Shown here one piece after another: positions 46,712 through 59,700 of a stretch of DNA of 64,000 bases. A program made the position numbers and the translations under genes. The stretch spans positions 9,787,268-9,851,267 of the forward strand of contig OX419343.1 in the NCBI GenBank assembly GCA_948470475.1. The letters run 5' to 3'. This stretch comes from Galaxea fascicularis. Lineage: Eukaryota; Cnidaria; Anthozoa; Scleractinia; Euphylliidae. The notes beneath the pieces were generated by a model, which worked only from the letters and a program-made list of their open reading frames with translations, was not told where the DNA came from and searched no databases. Numbering within the stretch: the first letter of the stretch is position 1; each line of letters opens with the position of its first letter.

Positions 46712-48667
46712 ATGAGTCTAAGCGCGTTTCTCTACCAGCTTCACGAAGTGTTCTGCAGTTTTCAAGTAACTTCATCTGAAGTCAGGGATGTTGAGTCGGC
46801 TGTCCTTGAGGGGCTGTCCACAATTCTTAACACAGGTCAGACTCTGAAAGTTGAATCTATCTGCGAGGCTTCAACCATTACTGCAAGTGGAGAAGATCGA
46901 GTTGTAACATATGGAGACCTTTTTTCTGTGGAAAAAATTCTGCCTGTTGGAAGTTTTTACGAAGGAACTAAACTCGTTCTTCCCAATGAGTTCGACTTCA
47001 ACATTGAGATAAATGTTGGTGAAATGGATATTCACCAAGGATGTAGACCAGGCCGTGTACAGGTCACGTTTGAAGGTGGCCCTCACAAAAGTCTGGAAAG
47101 TCTTTCCGAGTTGTTCTCTGGAATGATGAACGCATCGTTAAAATCTTTGACAGATGCTGATAAAGAGGTAACAAGAGAAACAGGCACGCTGCGCATGCTG
47201 TCAGTCAGCGGTTCTTCGTTTCAAGTACCATGTCTTGAATTGGAATGGAAAGGAACGAACGGGGAATTTCCAATTACCGTGGACATCATGCCTTCAATTC
47301 CATGTACTGGTACGTTTTTTGAGGAGATCACTAAAGACGACAATTTTCCATCGGTTTTCCGTCAGTTGGTCAAAGATCGCGGCTGCTTTCTGGTACCGAA
47401 AACGTGTTCTCGAGACTGCGGGAAATGTTTACATGTCTCCTTTGCCCAGGCAGAGCTGCATCTCATGCAGACCCTGAATGAAGCACATCGCAAGTGTTAT
47501 CGAGTAGTAAAGTGGCTACTTTGCAGTCATATTTTAGAATCTTACAAGGTCAAGATGGCTATCCTAGACCACGTTTATACCTCAAAGTGCCGATCACAAG
47601 CTGGCATTGATGAATGCGTTTTAGCAGTGCTTGAGTCGCTGCTTAACAATTACGATGACTTGAAAATGCCGACCTTTTTCTTGAGATCGTGCTGTCTAAT
47701 CACAAAGGATGGCGAGGGAACAACACGCTACTTGGATTATCTTATTGATGCCACTGGACTGGACATGTCAAAAGTACCAGTGATGCAAACAGAATTCACC
47801 GAGCTTCACAGTTACAAGAACTATGACTGGTTCGACATGTTTGCGTGGTACGAATTTCAGAGACGCTGCATCAGTTTAATGATAAGCATGCTTCGCTACC
47901 TTGCCAGCGTAGAAAAGCCACTGCGTTTGAGTTGTGACCGTCGCATGTTCACAGCGCTCACGGTCTTTTTTGACACTAAAATTGGAGCACTTTCTATTCC
48001 TGGAATAGAGGGTCCTTTACGCGCCATTGGTAGACCAACAGCAAGAGAGTGGAGAGACAGGGTACCCAATTTGTCGCAGAGGATCTTCATTCCCGCGTTT
48101 TCTTTGATTCTTGTCAACATCCAAGCAATTTTTGGGGAAACATTTTCAATTCCTGGTGTTTCCTCCACCCCACCCATACCCATTTGCCTGCCGAGCCCAG
48201 CAATGGGATTCTCTCAAGGACATACTGGTTCAACACAATGGAAAGATCCTAATGGAGATCTCTATTTGCGTCAGGGAGCTATGTGCTATTTTGCTGAATT
48301 ACGAGGTGGTTCGTGGTGCCCGCTGGCATTTGGCAAGGTGTCCTTCGTTGAGAGTTTCAAGGAATCCTACGATTCTTTTATTTCAGGCTTGCTCTCTAGT
48401 AGTCAAGGAGGTCCAAGTTCTCTAATAGTTAGAGCAAGTGGTCTGGAAGGTGGCCCCACAGACGAAAGTACTGATAGCGAAGAGATCCCAGACTTTCAAG
48501 GCCCATTTCACTACAACGTACGCTATGATGGAGTGGCATTTCTGGAAAAAATTGTTTCCCACTGGAATTACAAACGCTGTCTCGTCCGTTTCCTTGTTAG
48601 TAGAATGTTAGTCGCAATTCATTTAAAGAGATACGAACGTCCCGAGTTTCCTTTTTCAACAAATTGA
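46712..48667 (+). CDS. cGAS-like / Mab-21 family nucleotidyltransferase
   Basis: 651 aa from ATG 46712. A splice acceptor (TTTTTCAG, ending 46692) just upstream indicates a non-coding 5' exon, and the rest is one exon. The nucleotidyltransferase motif G80-S81 is followed by E93-x-D95 (NEFDFNI) and a third acidic residue D191 (ITVDIMP). This is the full set used by cGAS and cGAS-like receptors to bind metal and make cyclic dinucleotides. Residues about 250-400 fit the Mab-21 helical lobe. I see no vertebrate cGAS-type zinc insert, although Cys residues cluster at KTCSRDCGKC. Beyond about residue 400 the protein extends some 250 residues with no domain that I recognise. Likely role: cytosolic nucleic-acid sensing. 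A non-catalytic Mab-21 role is less likely given the intact triad. Confidence 0.9.
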   Translation: MSLSAFLYQLHEVFCSFQVTSSEVRDVESAVLEGLSTILNTGQTLKVESICEASTITASGEDRVVTYGDLFSVEKILPVGSFYEGTKLVLPNEFDFNIEINVGEMDIHQGCRPGRVQVTFEGGPHKSLESLSELFSGMMNASLKSLTDADKEVTRETGTLRMLSVSGSSFQVPCLELEWKGTNGEFPITVDIMPSIPCTGTFFEEITKDDNFPSVFRQLVKDRGCFLVPKTCSRDCGKCLHVSFAQAELHLMQTLNEAHRKCYRVVKWLLCSHILESYKVKMAILDHVYTSKCRSQAGIDECVLAVLESLLNNYDDLKMPTFFLRSCCLITKDGEGTTRYLDYLIDATGLDMSKVPVMQTEFTELHSYKNYDWFDMFAWYEFQRRCISLMISMLRYLASVEKPLRLSCDRRMFTALTVFFDTKIGALSIPGIEGPLRAIGRPTAREWRDRVPNLSQRIFIPAFSLILVNIQAIFGETFSIPGVSSTPPIPICLPSPAMGFSQGHTGSTQWKDPNGDLYLRQGAMCYFAELRGGSWCPLAFGKVSFVESFKESYDSFISGLLSSSQGGPSSLIVRASGLEGGPTDESTDSEEIPDFQGPFHYNVRYDGVAFLEKIVSHWNYKRCLVRFLVSRMLVAIHLKRYERPEFPFSTN

Positions 48668-48687
48668 ATTTTTAACAATTTGAAGAA

Positions 48688-49008
48688 TCAGTGGAGAAAA
48701 GCCTTGACCTCTCCTTTGCGCCTTGCATAGTAACCTTCTAGAGCGTTGCTTAATCGATGCAATTCAAAGTAGATCTGAAGTACTTCTGGTGACTTATTAC
48801 AAGCATATTGTACTTTAGCTTGCCGATTTGCGGGGCCAACGGTTTCAGTGACATAATAATATGTCATATTAAGGGTTTTTAAACCAGGGCTCTCAGTAGA
48901 ACAGTTGTTGCTGTACTCTTTCCAGCCGCAACATAGTACATGACCGAAGCCTTTTACTGAACGAGGCGCTTCTATAGGTGTATTACTTAATAGTAACACC
49001 CGTGACAA
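48688..49008 (-). CDS. Uncertain open frame, possibly a terminal exon
   Basis: An open frame of 106 codons ending 21 bp from the cGAS-like stop codon, tail to tail. It has no ATG at the start, but a possible acceptor (GTTCAG) near 48958. Residue composition looks protein-like (Cys, Trp and Tyr scattered; ends RRKGEVKAFLH). I do not recognise it. It may be a last exon, a pseudo-exon or chance. Confidence 0.2.
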   Translation of the reverse strand: MSRVLLLSNTPIEAPRSVKGFGHVLCCGWKEYSNNCSTESPGLKTLNMTYYYVTETVGPANRQAKVQYACNKSPEVLQIYFELHRLSNALEGYYARRKGEVKAFLH

Positions 49009-49402
49009 GTGTTACGGGACGGGTTCAGCTGAGAACCCTGGTTTGAATTTTTGTAGGAAAATAATGGCAACTGATTTGGGGATTGTTTCTAGAAAAGTGT
49101 TATCGTGCAGTCCCTTCAGCATCGAAGTAGCAAGATCGCCCAGGAGTGCTAGTAATAACACGAGTTTCCGTGGTGATTTTCCAGAACAATGGAGAGCGAC
49201 TTGGAGATCTTTTGTTAGTTGAAAAAATAATGGAAAACGTAGTATTTAGGTGAACTTAAATAAAGGTGTGTACGAAAGTTGTTCTTGAAAAGTTTCTACT
49301 TTATGCGCACTTTCAAGAGAGTTTTGTGGGTAAAGTAAAACTTGAGCCAACGAACTGTGTTTACACATCTAAATTTTAACTATATTGGGTGATATAGGCC
49401 AG

Positions 49403-49547
49403 GCCCCAGTTGTTCAAACGTTGGATAGCGCTATCCACCGGATAAGTCACTATCCAGTGGATAAGTAATGGGAAAGCTAATTGCACTATCCACTGGATAG
49501 ATATTTATCCGGTGGATAGCGCTATCCAGCCTTTGAACAACTGGGGC
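49403..49547. mobile_element. Palindromic miniature element (145 bp)
   Basis: Ends GCCCCAGTTGTTCAAA with exact or near pairing, and TGGATAGCGCTATCCA palindromes inside. CAG flanks both sides (49400-49402, 49548-49550). Confidence 0.75.
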
Positions 49548-49582
49548 CAGGTCGGTATTAAATCGTAAAATACAGGGAACTT

Positions 49583-49738
49583 AGGGTGCGTTCCCTTGGG
49601 ATGATCCAGATCAGGATCACTCGGATCATGGTAGATCAAAGGAACCGAGGAATCCTTGCCCAGAGTGGATTTCTCGGTTCCTTTGATGCACCATGATCTG
49701 AGTGATCTTGTATACTGAATCATCCTAAAGGAACCATT
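49583..49738. repeat. Foldback repeat
   Basis: Arms around GGATCATGGT and AAAGGAACCGAG pair over about 70 bp with mismatches. Probably a miniature element; ends not defined. Confidence 0.65.
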
Positions 49739-50517
49739 TATTCCATCTAGTTTTTGAAATAATTTCTAAGAGTACTCCCTAATGTATGTTTTTTCCCGTG
49801 ATACACACGATCAAATCTGAACGAAATAAGTGCGGCCTGTTACGCCATGTTTTGGAACACGACAAAAACATACGAAAACGTACCAGGGAACGGGCATGCA
49901 ATGAGTTAGAGCTTCTGTCACGATCCCGTTAAAACGACAACACATAATTTTTATATTTCTATTTCTCACTGATAATGTTTTTTTCATTTTTCGGCAATAA
50001 TCGATTGTGCATCATCCATAATCGACAATCGCGTCGCTTAAAGTTTATCGATACATAATCGATGATCGGCACACTATTAGTCCGTACTAAAATGCACTTT
50101 CACCGAAGTGTTTTATGTCTGGCATTGGGCGGAACACAGCCATAAACTAGACGACAGCTCACTCTTTGGTAAAGGCAGCTTTGTTCGCTTGATGTCCGCC
50201 CACATTGTTGGCCACCAGCATACAACACTGTTGACACTCAACATCCAACACTGTTGGGCCCATCAAGTTGGGTGTCGTTGTGACTTGCTAGGTGCTGCAG
50301 TATTAAGTCCCAGCGATATCCAACACATTTCTTCTCCACTAACTGGATGAAAGAAACCTACCATACTTTTCCAACACGCCTTTGTTTAAGCTGGTGCTCT
50401 TCCTGCCAGTGAAAACCAGTGAACACACAAGATGTTTACGAACATGGTCATTTATTCCGGCTCTGTAAATAACGTCAAATATTAAGTACACAATTCGAGA
50501 CACCAAACATTCGCGAG
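49739..50517. other. 3' flank of the CCDC13-like gene
   Basis: No coding region that I can support. Two AACACTGTTG repeats lie at about 50225-50265. Confidence 0.4.
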
Positions 50518-51143
50518 CTAACTGGGTGCCGAGTTTTGTCTGAACTGCCTGAGGCCTTGTAGGAATATCTTCTTCGTTTGATCCATCATGTCTTGGTAAA
50601 ATTTCAAGTCCTCCTCTTTGGCTTTTAAAGTGGAACCCAGAGCTTCCTTTAATGCGTCGTTTTCGTCTGTTTGAATGGCAAGTCTGCAAAGGACAGATTA
50701 AAAGCATGATATGAAAAGGATAGAAGGTAGTTGCTGGGAAGCGCAATGACAGAAAACTGTTATTTTTGTTTCCTGTGTCCTTTCCAAGAGTGTTCCCAAA
50801 CCAGGATCACTTTGAAGCAAGTAATATACTCAATACTATCACAAGAGTACTCGGAAAAAAGATCTAAGTTCTGTCGTCGTTGAACCCTGAGTAGAATGAG
50901 AACTTAGTTAACCCCATGTTTAAGAGATACTGATATTTCTATTGATGACCACAATCGTATCCTGCCCCTACACTGTTGTTTATTTGTTTGTTTGTTTGTT
51001 TTGCAAAGGCCATTTCCGAATTACTTTGGGCCTCTTTTTCAAAGCGAGTCTAGGTGCTCATCCTTTCATATGCAAATCAATGTTCATTTACATGAAAATG
51101 AGTTTGATTTGCGTGTGAATGACAATTGATTTGCATATGAAAG

Positions 51144-51177
<34 letters not shown>

Positions 51178-54100
51178 TGAGGTAATTTGGAAATGGCCTA
51201 TTGAGTTCCTAGCCTGTGAATAAGATATAAAAGGGTATTAAAATTTCGGCAACAACAAAAAAGTCGCTTTGCGTGAAAAAGAACAAAGGGTGGGTTAAGG
51301 TAATTCAAATGGACCCTGTTTCCTTCCCCGGTGTGATGGTCTATAACTTGTTCTGTTCTGGGGGCACCTGTGTTGATCCTACTATTCAAATAAGATTGTA
51401 AACTGCGTGGCTGCAATTTGCGCCTAAAAAAGGAGTCTGGCAAAGTCTCCCAAAAAGTGTTGTAAAGTGCTTTGAGCCCTTTGGATAAAAGCGCTATATA
51501 AATCCTCATCATTATCATTAAAAAAATAAACAACAACAACAACAACAAAAAGTAAACCAAACAAGAGGTAACATCATTTATTTGCCTTTTATTACCTGGT
51601 TGACAGCTCCTCCACCTCTTCAATTTTCAGATGTCTATCCTGCACCCCTCCCCCTACACTGTACCCCTTTCCCCTTCCTTTGGCCACGCCCTGTCCCGAT
51701 TGCACCCTGCTCAGTTGTTTTTCCATGTGAGCCACTTGTCGCCTCTCTTGCTGCCATTTATTGATCGCTTCCAACTCGCTGTTTTTAGCATCATCGACTC
51801 TGTAAATAAGTAAATAAACTGTTGAACTGGAGAGGTTCAGTTACCCTTTGATTAACATCTCAATCAGGATCCTGGGAGAGTAGAAATACTACAGGTGCAA
51901 TTTGTTACAAAAACGGACAGGCAGGCCCCTTTCAACACGCATATGAATCTTGTCATCAACATTTGACCTTGTTAATTGGTTTCTGAAAAATTGCCACAGG
52001 AGACCAAACTGTCGGGCTCAAAAAAGCTATTTAACTGAAAGACATTTTCTGCGCCTCGTTTATCTAATTCCATAATGTACGAAACAACTGGATGCCAATG
52101 GTCAATTCGTCTTGACGTACACATCCAACCCTCCCCTATCTGTTCTCTGGCTCCTTCTCCTCTCCCCCCTGAACCGCCATGGTAGTCCATCAATTGTACA
52201 ATACCTTCCTTGTAGCAGGGACACCAGTTCAAGTAGTCGATCTCTTTCCACTTCAGCAGCCTGACATAAAGACTTGCTTTCTTGCACTTGGGATCTTAAC
52301 AACTGTACCTCCTCACTGGAATCAATGAAATTAAAGAATGTCAACAATGGCTTCAACATACAATTACACGATGGTTCGATTTGGTGTAAGTTCTATTTCC
52401 GGAAAGCTTTAACCAATGGCGGCTTCTTTTGCAACAAGTGTGTCTGTTTTAATTCCGGCTGGACAAAGATAGCCGGAATATGGGTTTTTCAGAAGAATAC
52501 AATAATTTGCAATATACATGTATATTCTGAAAACAGAATGCTTTTGGCTGGAGCACGTCAACGTCATGGCGGCCGGACTGTACACGACTTTTCCGCCTAA
52601 ACATTTTTAAAAGAACACATAATCTATGTTTTCTGACCACTGAAGCCGTATCCTGCAGTCTGCTATCGGCAGTAGAAATCCATTCATCTCCAAAACGGAA
52701 AAGGATCTATAAGGAACACTCCCGTTCCGGAATACGCACAACGAAATGCATCCTGTTTGAATGCAAATCCGAACCAACTTCAAAACATCCGGCTAGTTTT
52801 AACGTACACATTTTTGTAAGAACTTTTTTTCATATACATGATTTATTTCATATACATCATTCACAAGAACTTTTTTCATAAGAACGTTGAGGCGGCGTTC
52901 AAAACTCAAATTTTAAGAACATTCTAAGAACAAACCCCAGGCTGAAAGTCAATTAAGAACGTCTTTATGTTGCTCATTTGTTTTTTAAATGAGTAGTATT
53001 TAGCCATATTTACCAAAAGTTGGTTGGCGCGACATCTTGCTCCATCGCAGCATCAGAACAAGCCGCATAAGCAGGTGACAAGCAACGTGAATGCTAGATG
53101 ATCCTAGCAGTTATTAAATCGACTTGCACCTTTAAAACAGAAACTGGAATTCACCTGATTTTTTCCGGTTATTAAATTGAAAAATTGAGAGGATCATGCC
53201 TCACATTAGTTCTCGTTATGTTAAAATTTAAAGTATCTTGAGATTAAAATGCACATCACATCACTCCATACCTGCCACTAGCACTGTTCCGGCGACCTCT
53301 GCTTCCTCGCCCGCCACTGGGAGGAGTAGGAGGAAGTTGGTATCCCTGCGCAGAAGCCTTTCCCGATGCACCTTGCACACCACCTCTAGATATCACGTGC
53401 CGTCGGGCTGGGCTACCGGGCACGGAAGGAGTCTGGCTTCTACTATGTCCTTCAAGGGGCATCTGCTTCCTGAGCGGTCCGTACCCATTACTTTGAGGCC
53501 CTAAATCCTCAGTACTCTGCGAACGAGGCCCTTTAGGAAACGGCCCTTCCACGGAACCATTAACAAACCCATAACCTGACACAGGTTGTTTACCAACATC
53601 CACAAACGCATAATCGTACGTACTTCGTTCAATCCTATCATCGTTCGTTGGCAAGTCCTGCGTACAGCAAGCGACAGACTTCGTCTCTCGCTCTGATATT
53701 TTCCTGTACTGTTCTCTAGCGTTCTGAAGCTCTTGCCCTGATTTGCTAAGCTCCAGTTCCAATTGCTGTATTCGTCCATCCCGCTCTTGGCACGCCTGCT
53801 TGAGACCCTCTATCTGTGCTCTGTCCTGGAGTGATGTTTCAGCCTTAGCAGGTGAGGGTGAGGTACCTTCCTTTTTACTTGCCGCACTTTTCAGTTGTTG
53901 CTGTTCTCTCTGTGACAACAACAGAGTCGTGAAACAAAAATCTTTGCTATATCCCCCACAATCTCCATTCTTCAGGCAAACCTAGGGTGCTTTTTATGGG
54001 CTCTTTCAGAATGAGAATGATCAGATTGATGGGAATTTGACACAATGAAAAAACGACTATTCTGAAAGCGGAATGGAAACTCACCGCGTTAACCAAGAAA

Positions 54101-56748
54101 TGACAGACAAAATGAGGAACCACTTGCTCATTCTACACCATGCAGCAGAATAACCAGAATTGATTCCAAGGATTCCGGAATTAAAATAGGCAATCAAAAA
54201 CAACAACGCGCCAAAAATACATTTCAGCTATTCTCATTTCAGAACGGCTCCAAAAACGTGCCCCAAGAAGCAATTACCAGGTAAACCGACTCCGTTGCAG
54301 AAAATAGGACTGAGATAACCAAGGCGAATAGCGATTACACAAGCGTGGCCGAGGGTGGAACGTTTCATCGTGCGATATTTTGCCGCACGAGATGGTGCCT
54401 GTCACTTCACTGTCAACCGCTGGCCACTCCTTACTTAGCTATCCCGTCTCTCTTATTTCTATACCTGTAGCGAATGCTTGTTATCTTAGTTCTTACTCAA
54501 CTTCTTGTTAGCTGAGAAAGTAGAGCAGACCAAAGCAAACAAGAATTATTCTCGACACTCGTTTAAAACTACTCTAAGCTACGAAGTATTCTATTCATCC
54601 TTGAAGTCATCATTTCAAGCAATTATCAAACTTCATGGTTACCATAAGAGCAGCAATTAGCTCGTCATCGTGAGAGCCTTTCTCCAGGAGCGTCTGTACT
54701 TGGGCCTTCAGTCCCTTCAATTCACTGGTAAGCACCTTGTTGCGAGCCTTGGAGGCGTCATGTTTTTGCTGCAGCTTGGAATGCTCTTGTTCGAGGTTCT
54801 CTAACACGGCCTGTGTTTTCTTGCGGAGAAAAGAGAAGACGCCCGAGATGTGAGACACATGAAATTTACTTAACAAGTTATTGATAAGCAAAGTAACTCA
54901 TGTGTGTGGCTATTTTGGTGCAATAACGGAGCGCGAAACGTTCAGTGATGTTGCTTAAACCAAGCAGGCGAAGACTATTTTTCAGGAAATCTTTTCCTCT
55001 GGCGGCGCACAATGAGAACTCGTAATCTTCCGCTAACCTGGTTCACTACATCAACATGGATTTCCACTGCCATAAAAGAACGCGCTATCGAGTGCAAATC
55101 CTACACATTGTTTTCCCTTCTGCCCCTCCGTTAAAACAAACCAAAACAAAACACCAAGAAAAACAGCAACAGCTAAACATTTCTCCTAACCTCCTGCGCG
55201 TCCTTGCGATCTTTTTCCATCTTCTTCAACACTGAGCGATGTTTTTCGTCATACTGGGATGGAGCTGAGGATGGAGTCATCATGGCGGAACTCATCAAAA
55301 TGTGGTTCGATGTGGCTGAACTGCTTCGCGCAACTTGAGATAACTGCCCCTTCAATTCCGACACCTAACAGCAAATAAATTCATTGTAACTACTCTGGAT
55401 GGGAAAGCTGTGAGGAAAACTCTTGAGCTTCTCTATGGTATTTGTAAGCCTTTGGCCAGGAAAATGTGCTTAAAGCGGTCCACAATTGAATAACATTTTC
55501 ACTCCAGTTATTAAAGCAACGGATGAAATCCAGGCGTATTATACTACACTACTACATTGCTAGACAGATAAAGTAATTGTCTGTTTGATGACTTCGATAG
55601 ATCCGTGATAGGGCAGATGCAGGTCCCATAGAACTGTGCTAGTTCATTTGGGCCTAGAGCTGCGCGCTTTAATTGAGAAAGACAAAACAGGCGTTTCTTA
55701 GCCTCAATCGGATTAAGTTTCCATCGGAACACCAGCGATTTTTTTTTTTTTTGTATAATAATGATACTCAAAATTTTTCTTAAATTAAAGTACTCCCCAT
55801 ATATGATTTGGGGTGCTTGAACAAGTTTTCTGAACACAGTTTGACACATTGGTACATCTTTATCCCGTATGTTTAAATGCAATCATCCAGCGACAGTTAA
55901 ACACCGCTTCACAAAGGCCCCGCATTGGCAGCTTTGTTACCTCTTACTAACCGTGTTAGAGGTCCGTACGACAAGATACGGGCCGAGCTTTTCCTTGTTG
56001 GTTTATGGCCCAGGGGCTAAGCGCGCGGGCCACAAAAACAACAGTAGGAAACGACGATCCGTGAGTTACAAGACGGACCTAGAAAACGAGGCGAGATATT
56101 TGTTTTACCTCTGGTGTTAAACGTGCGCGCGAGAAAGGAAACTAGTTGAAGAGAAGCTTAGCGGGCCGTACAGTGGAATACGTCCACAAAATTGACCAAT
56201 TACAGTGCGCGTACTAACTGAGAGATATTATAAAGTGATTTATTTGCACACAGGCATCTGAGCATTCCATAATTATACAAACCTTATTCTGTAGCGATGT
56301 TATCTGTTGTTGTCTTCCTCTCCAGCCGCTGGAGTCGGTCAGTAATGAAGAGATGTTGAAGCCCTCCCCGACTTCTTTAGCAAGCACCTGAGGAAGCAGT
56401 AACTAATCAATGTATGTGGATGAACTGGAGCAATTAATCCTTAACTAGGGACATGATTGTGTATTAGGTATTTATAAAGGTGTAAACCTCGTGTTTTGAT
56501 TGGTCTAGACAAGTATGAATGACGTCAAGAGTCAAAGAAAGTAAAAAGAAAAACAATGTACAAAACAAGTAGATTCCATTTGTCAGTGCGTGCGTATTCT
56601 CATAACACGTGATACGGTAAGAACTTCAGTCATGCTACCCGCCTGCGGGCTGCAGCGCGTAGCGCATTTCTTTGTTCTTACAACGTTTTAACGTCATCCG
56701 TGGGTTATCAGAGTACATACGCACTGACAAATGAAAGCTGATTGAATG

Positions 56749-56780
<32 letters not shown>

Positions 56781-59700
56781 ACGGACTGACTGACGGAGGG
56801 ACGGAGGGACGGAGGGACGGACTGACTGACGGACTGACGGAAGGACGGATGGATGGACGGACGGACGGACTGACAGAAACGACGTAAGTAACGATTTGGC
56901 CTGAAATCTCAAGTTCCCTAAAATTCGCCCTTCATTCAGTGGCCTACAGGCTGGTTATCATGTCAGAAACGTAGTTCCATATTTATTTTGTGGTTTTAAG
57001 GGAAGGTACGTTTTTTATTGGGGAGGGGGGGGGGTGGGCCGGGGCATCGGAGAGGAGGGTCCTTAGTAAATTTTTCAAAAATTGGGAAGGGTCAAACCTG
57101 TTTTATTCTAAACCGGGAGAGGATCACAGTTTTTTTGGCAAGGAAAAAATTACTCCATCCTTGCATTCACTACAAGCACATTTCCCTCTTTCTATTCCTC
57201 GCAAATCCTTGCCCATTTTCAAGATTTTATCGTACAATCACATGCCACGCAATTAACAACTTTGTGCGTAGATGAACGCAGTTATATGAGTAACACCTCC
57301 AGTTTGTTATTTTCACTTCCGGTTATTTTTGTCTTGGATAGGTGGGGGGAGGGTCAGATGTTTTTGTTTGGGTATTTCTGAAGGGTCACGCATTAATCCA
57401 TTCCAGGAAGTGGGAGAGCCACGACTTTTTCGCAAAAAAATTATAAAATACCCTGGCCCACCCCCCCCCCCCCCCCCGAATAAAAAAAGTAACTTCCCTA
57501 AGGCTAGACTTAACAAATTGGCGCATGACTCTTTCTAAAAAGTACCTGATACATGGTTGATTTCATTTGTTTGGGTTCAGCTCAAAGTCATGCGCTAATT
57601 TTCCAAATTCAAGACTTACCGGTAAAATTGAAAAATAACTGCAGAGGCCAAAGAAGAGCAAATTTCAGGGAACTTGAGATTTTAGGCCAAATGGTCACTC
57701 ACATTCTAATAATAAATAATATGCCCTTTTCACACCGAGAGCTTCAATTGTAAAATGATCGTAGTTCTTACCTTGTGAGCAATTTTCAAATCTTTCTTTA
57801 GCTTCTCACATTGATTTCTAAACTCTGTCACTTTATTGTTTGCTTGGTTCAGTTTATCTTGCAAAGCTGCAACTTCAGAAGCATCCTGAAAAGAAATTAT
57901 TGAAATTATTTGTTATGATCATTTCCTAGTGAACTCTGGGTTGATGCAGTTCTTTGTGGAGGTATTCCGGTCTACATTACAAACTTCAAATCACCTGGCT
58001 CCTGTAATGGCCGTTCGCCCCCACAAAGAACTAGATCAAACCAAAAATTCACTTGGAAATTATCATTACCTAAATAGCATATTGAAGTGCTGAAAGCATA
58101 ACCTTCTCATATCAATTTTTTGTTGTTTTCAAACAAGCCGTGACCAAACTAAAATGGCGCTACATTATTTGAATGAACTGTTATAAGTCATACACGTGCA
58201 TGCATGCCAGAAATGAGGGTAGTCAGAAGGACACCCTTTTTCCTCATTTCACATGCAATAACTATACCCATCCGGTACCTTTTCGGTGTCAGATTTTGGT
58301 TTCTGCTCACCACTGGCTTGTTTTGTGTGACCTTGCATATTTCCTGAGGACATCAGCTGTAAGTATGTAGACAATGAATGATATTAAATGTTTACAATAG
58401 TAAAATATTACCAGTGACTCAGAATGCTACACCAAATAAGCATTATTAAGTTTAGCTCCATCATATATCAAAAATATTTCCATACCACAAAGTACGATCT
58501 TAGGGGGTTTCATATTTTATCTCTTCCCAAATGTAACACATCATCTCATGGACTGAAATGAATTAGATAATTATATAAGGACCTAAGTTGTGGATCTCTC
58601 TTGATGATAACACCAGAACATCAAAAGATCTCAGGACTTGTAAGAACTTTTTATCTAACTCGATCTTGCTGTTTTTTTTTTATGATTATAATTGTAAATA
58701 GCTTTATCTTTATTATTAGCTTCTTTATTTATTTATCTTTTATGTATACAGTGGTTTTACTTAACCCGTGACACATTGAATTTTAATGAGACAACATGAA
58801 ATATCGCATATAGTCAAATAGACACAAATGAATACAAAGGAACAAAATGTGTAATAGATCGTTTTCAATCACGTGGCCAGTGGCCATATTGGTTCAGTGA
58901 AACAAAAGAAAGTATTTGCATAAAAATAGAGTTCAATTCCCAGAGGGTTATCCTTGTGCACCAACATGGCCGCCATTCCTTTGTTTTTGTGCACCAACAT
59001 GGCCACCGTGATGTCATGTGAAAACGATCCATAGTCGTTAGTAGTAAGTAAAAAATTGGAAGAGGCAGGAGACTCTCCTTCCTCTTGCGATTTATTTTGG
59101 AAGGCCAAAAGAGACTCTGCTCACAGGGTAGTACTTAGTATTATACTAACATCTATTTCAGTAAAAACACTCTAATAGTTTTGATACATTGATTCAGCCC
59201 GGTCAAACTAGCACTTTGTGTGCTATGTACTGGTTTCCAAGTTAAAAAAATTATTTTGAGTCTGACTTTTTACTAAAAACCACCTTTGAGCACCTGGGCA
59301 AAGCCTGTTTGACTCATTAAAGGCCCACTGAAGAACTTGCATGGGGGGAAGACTATAATGTACGGTCAAATGCACATTTGGTTTGTTACTGGGGCATCTG
59401 ATATTTTGCATAATTAACACCTACATATTTATAATATCAAGTTAAACTTTTGTTCCTGAGGATTACATGTAACTATGTCTTCATACGCAATATCCACAGG
59501 AGTATAATGAAGTGTGACAGTCTGTAAAGAAAACTTTATGAACACTGTACGCAATAAATAAAAACATTAATGATGAGTGATTTTCAAACTGATACCTCTT
59601 TCTCCAAGTCTTTGGCTTTCTTAGTTAACTGTCGCACTTTATTCCGTTCACTCTCCAAGTCTGCTGTCAACTCTCTGTTTTTCTTGGAGAGCTCCATTAT

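Noticed and set aside
56694..56912. Val/Arg/Pro/Ser repeat protein on the minus strand
   Set aside because: Translation of the GACT/GACG tetranucleotide array.
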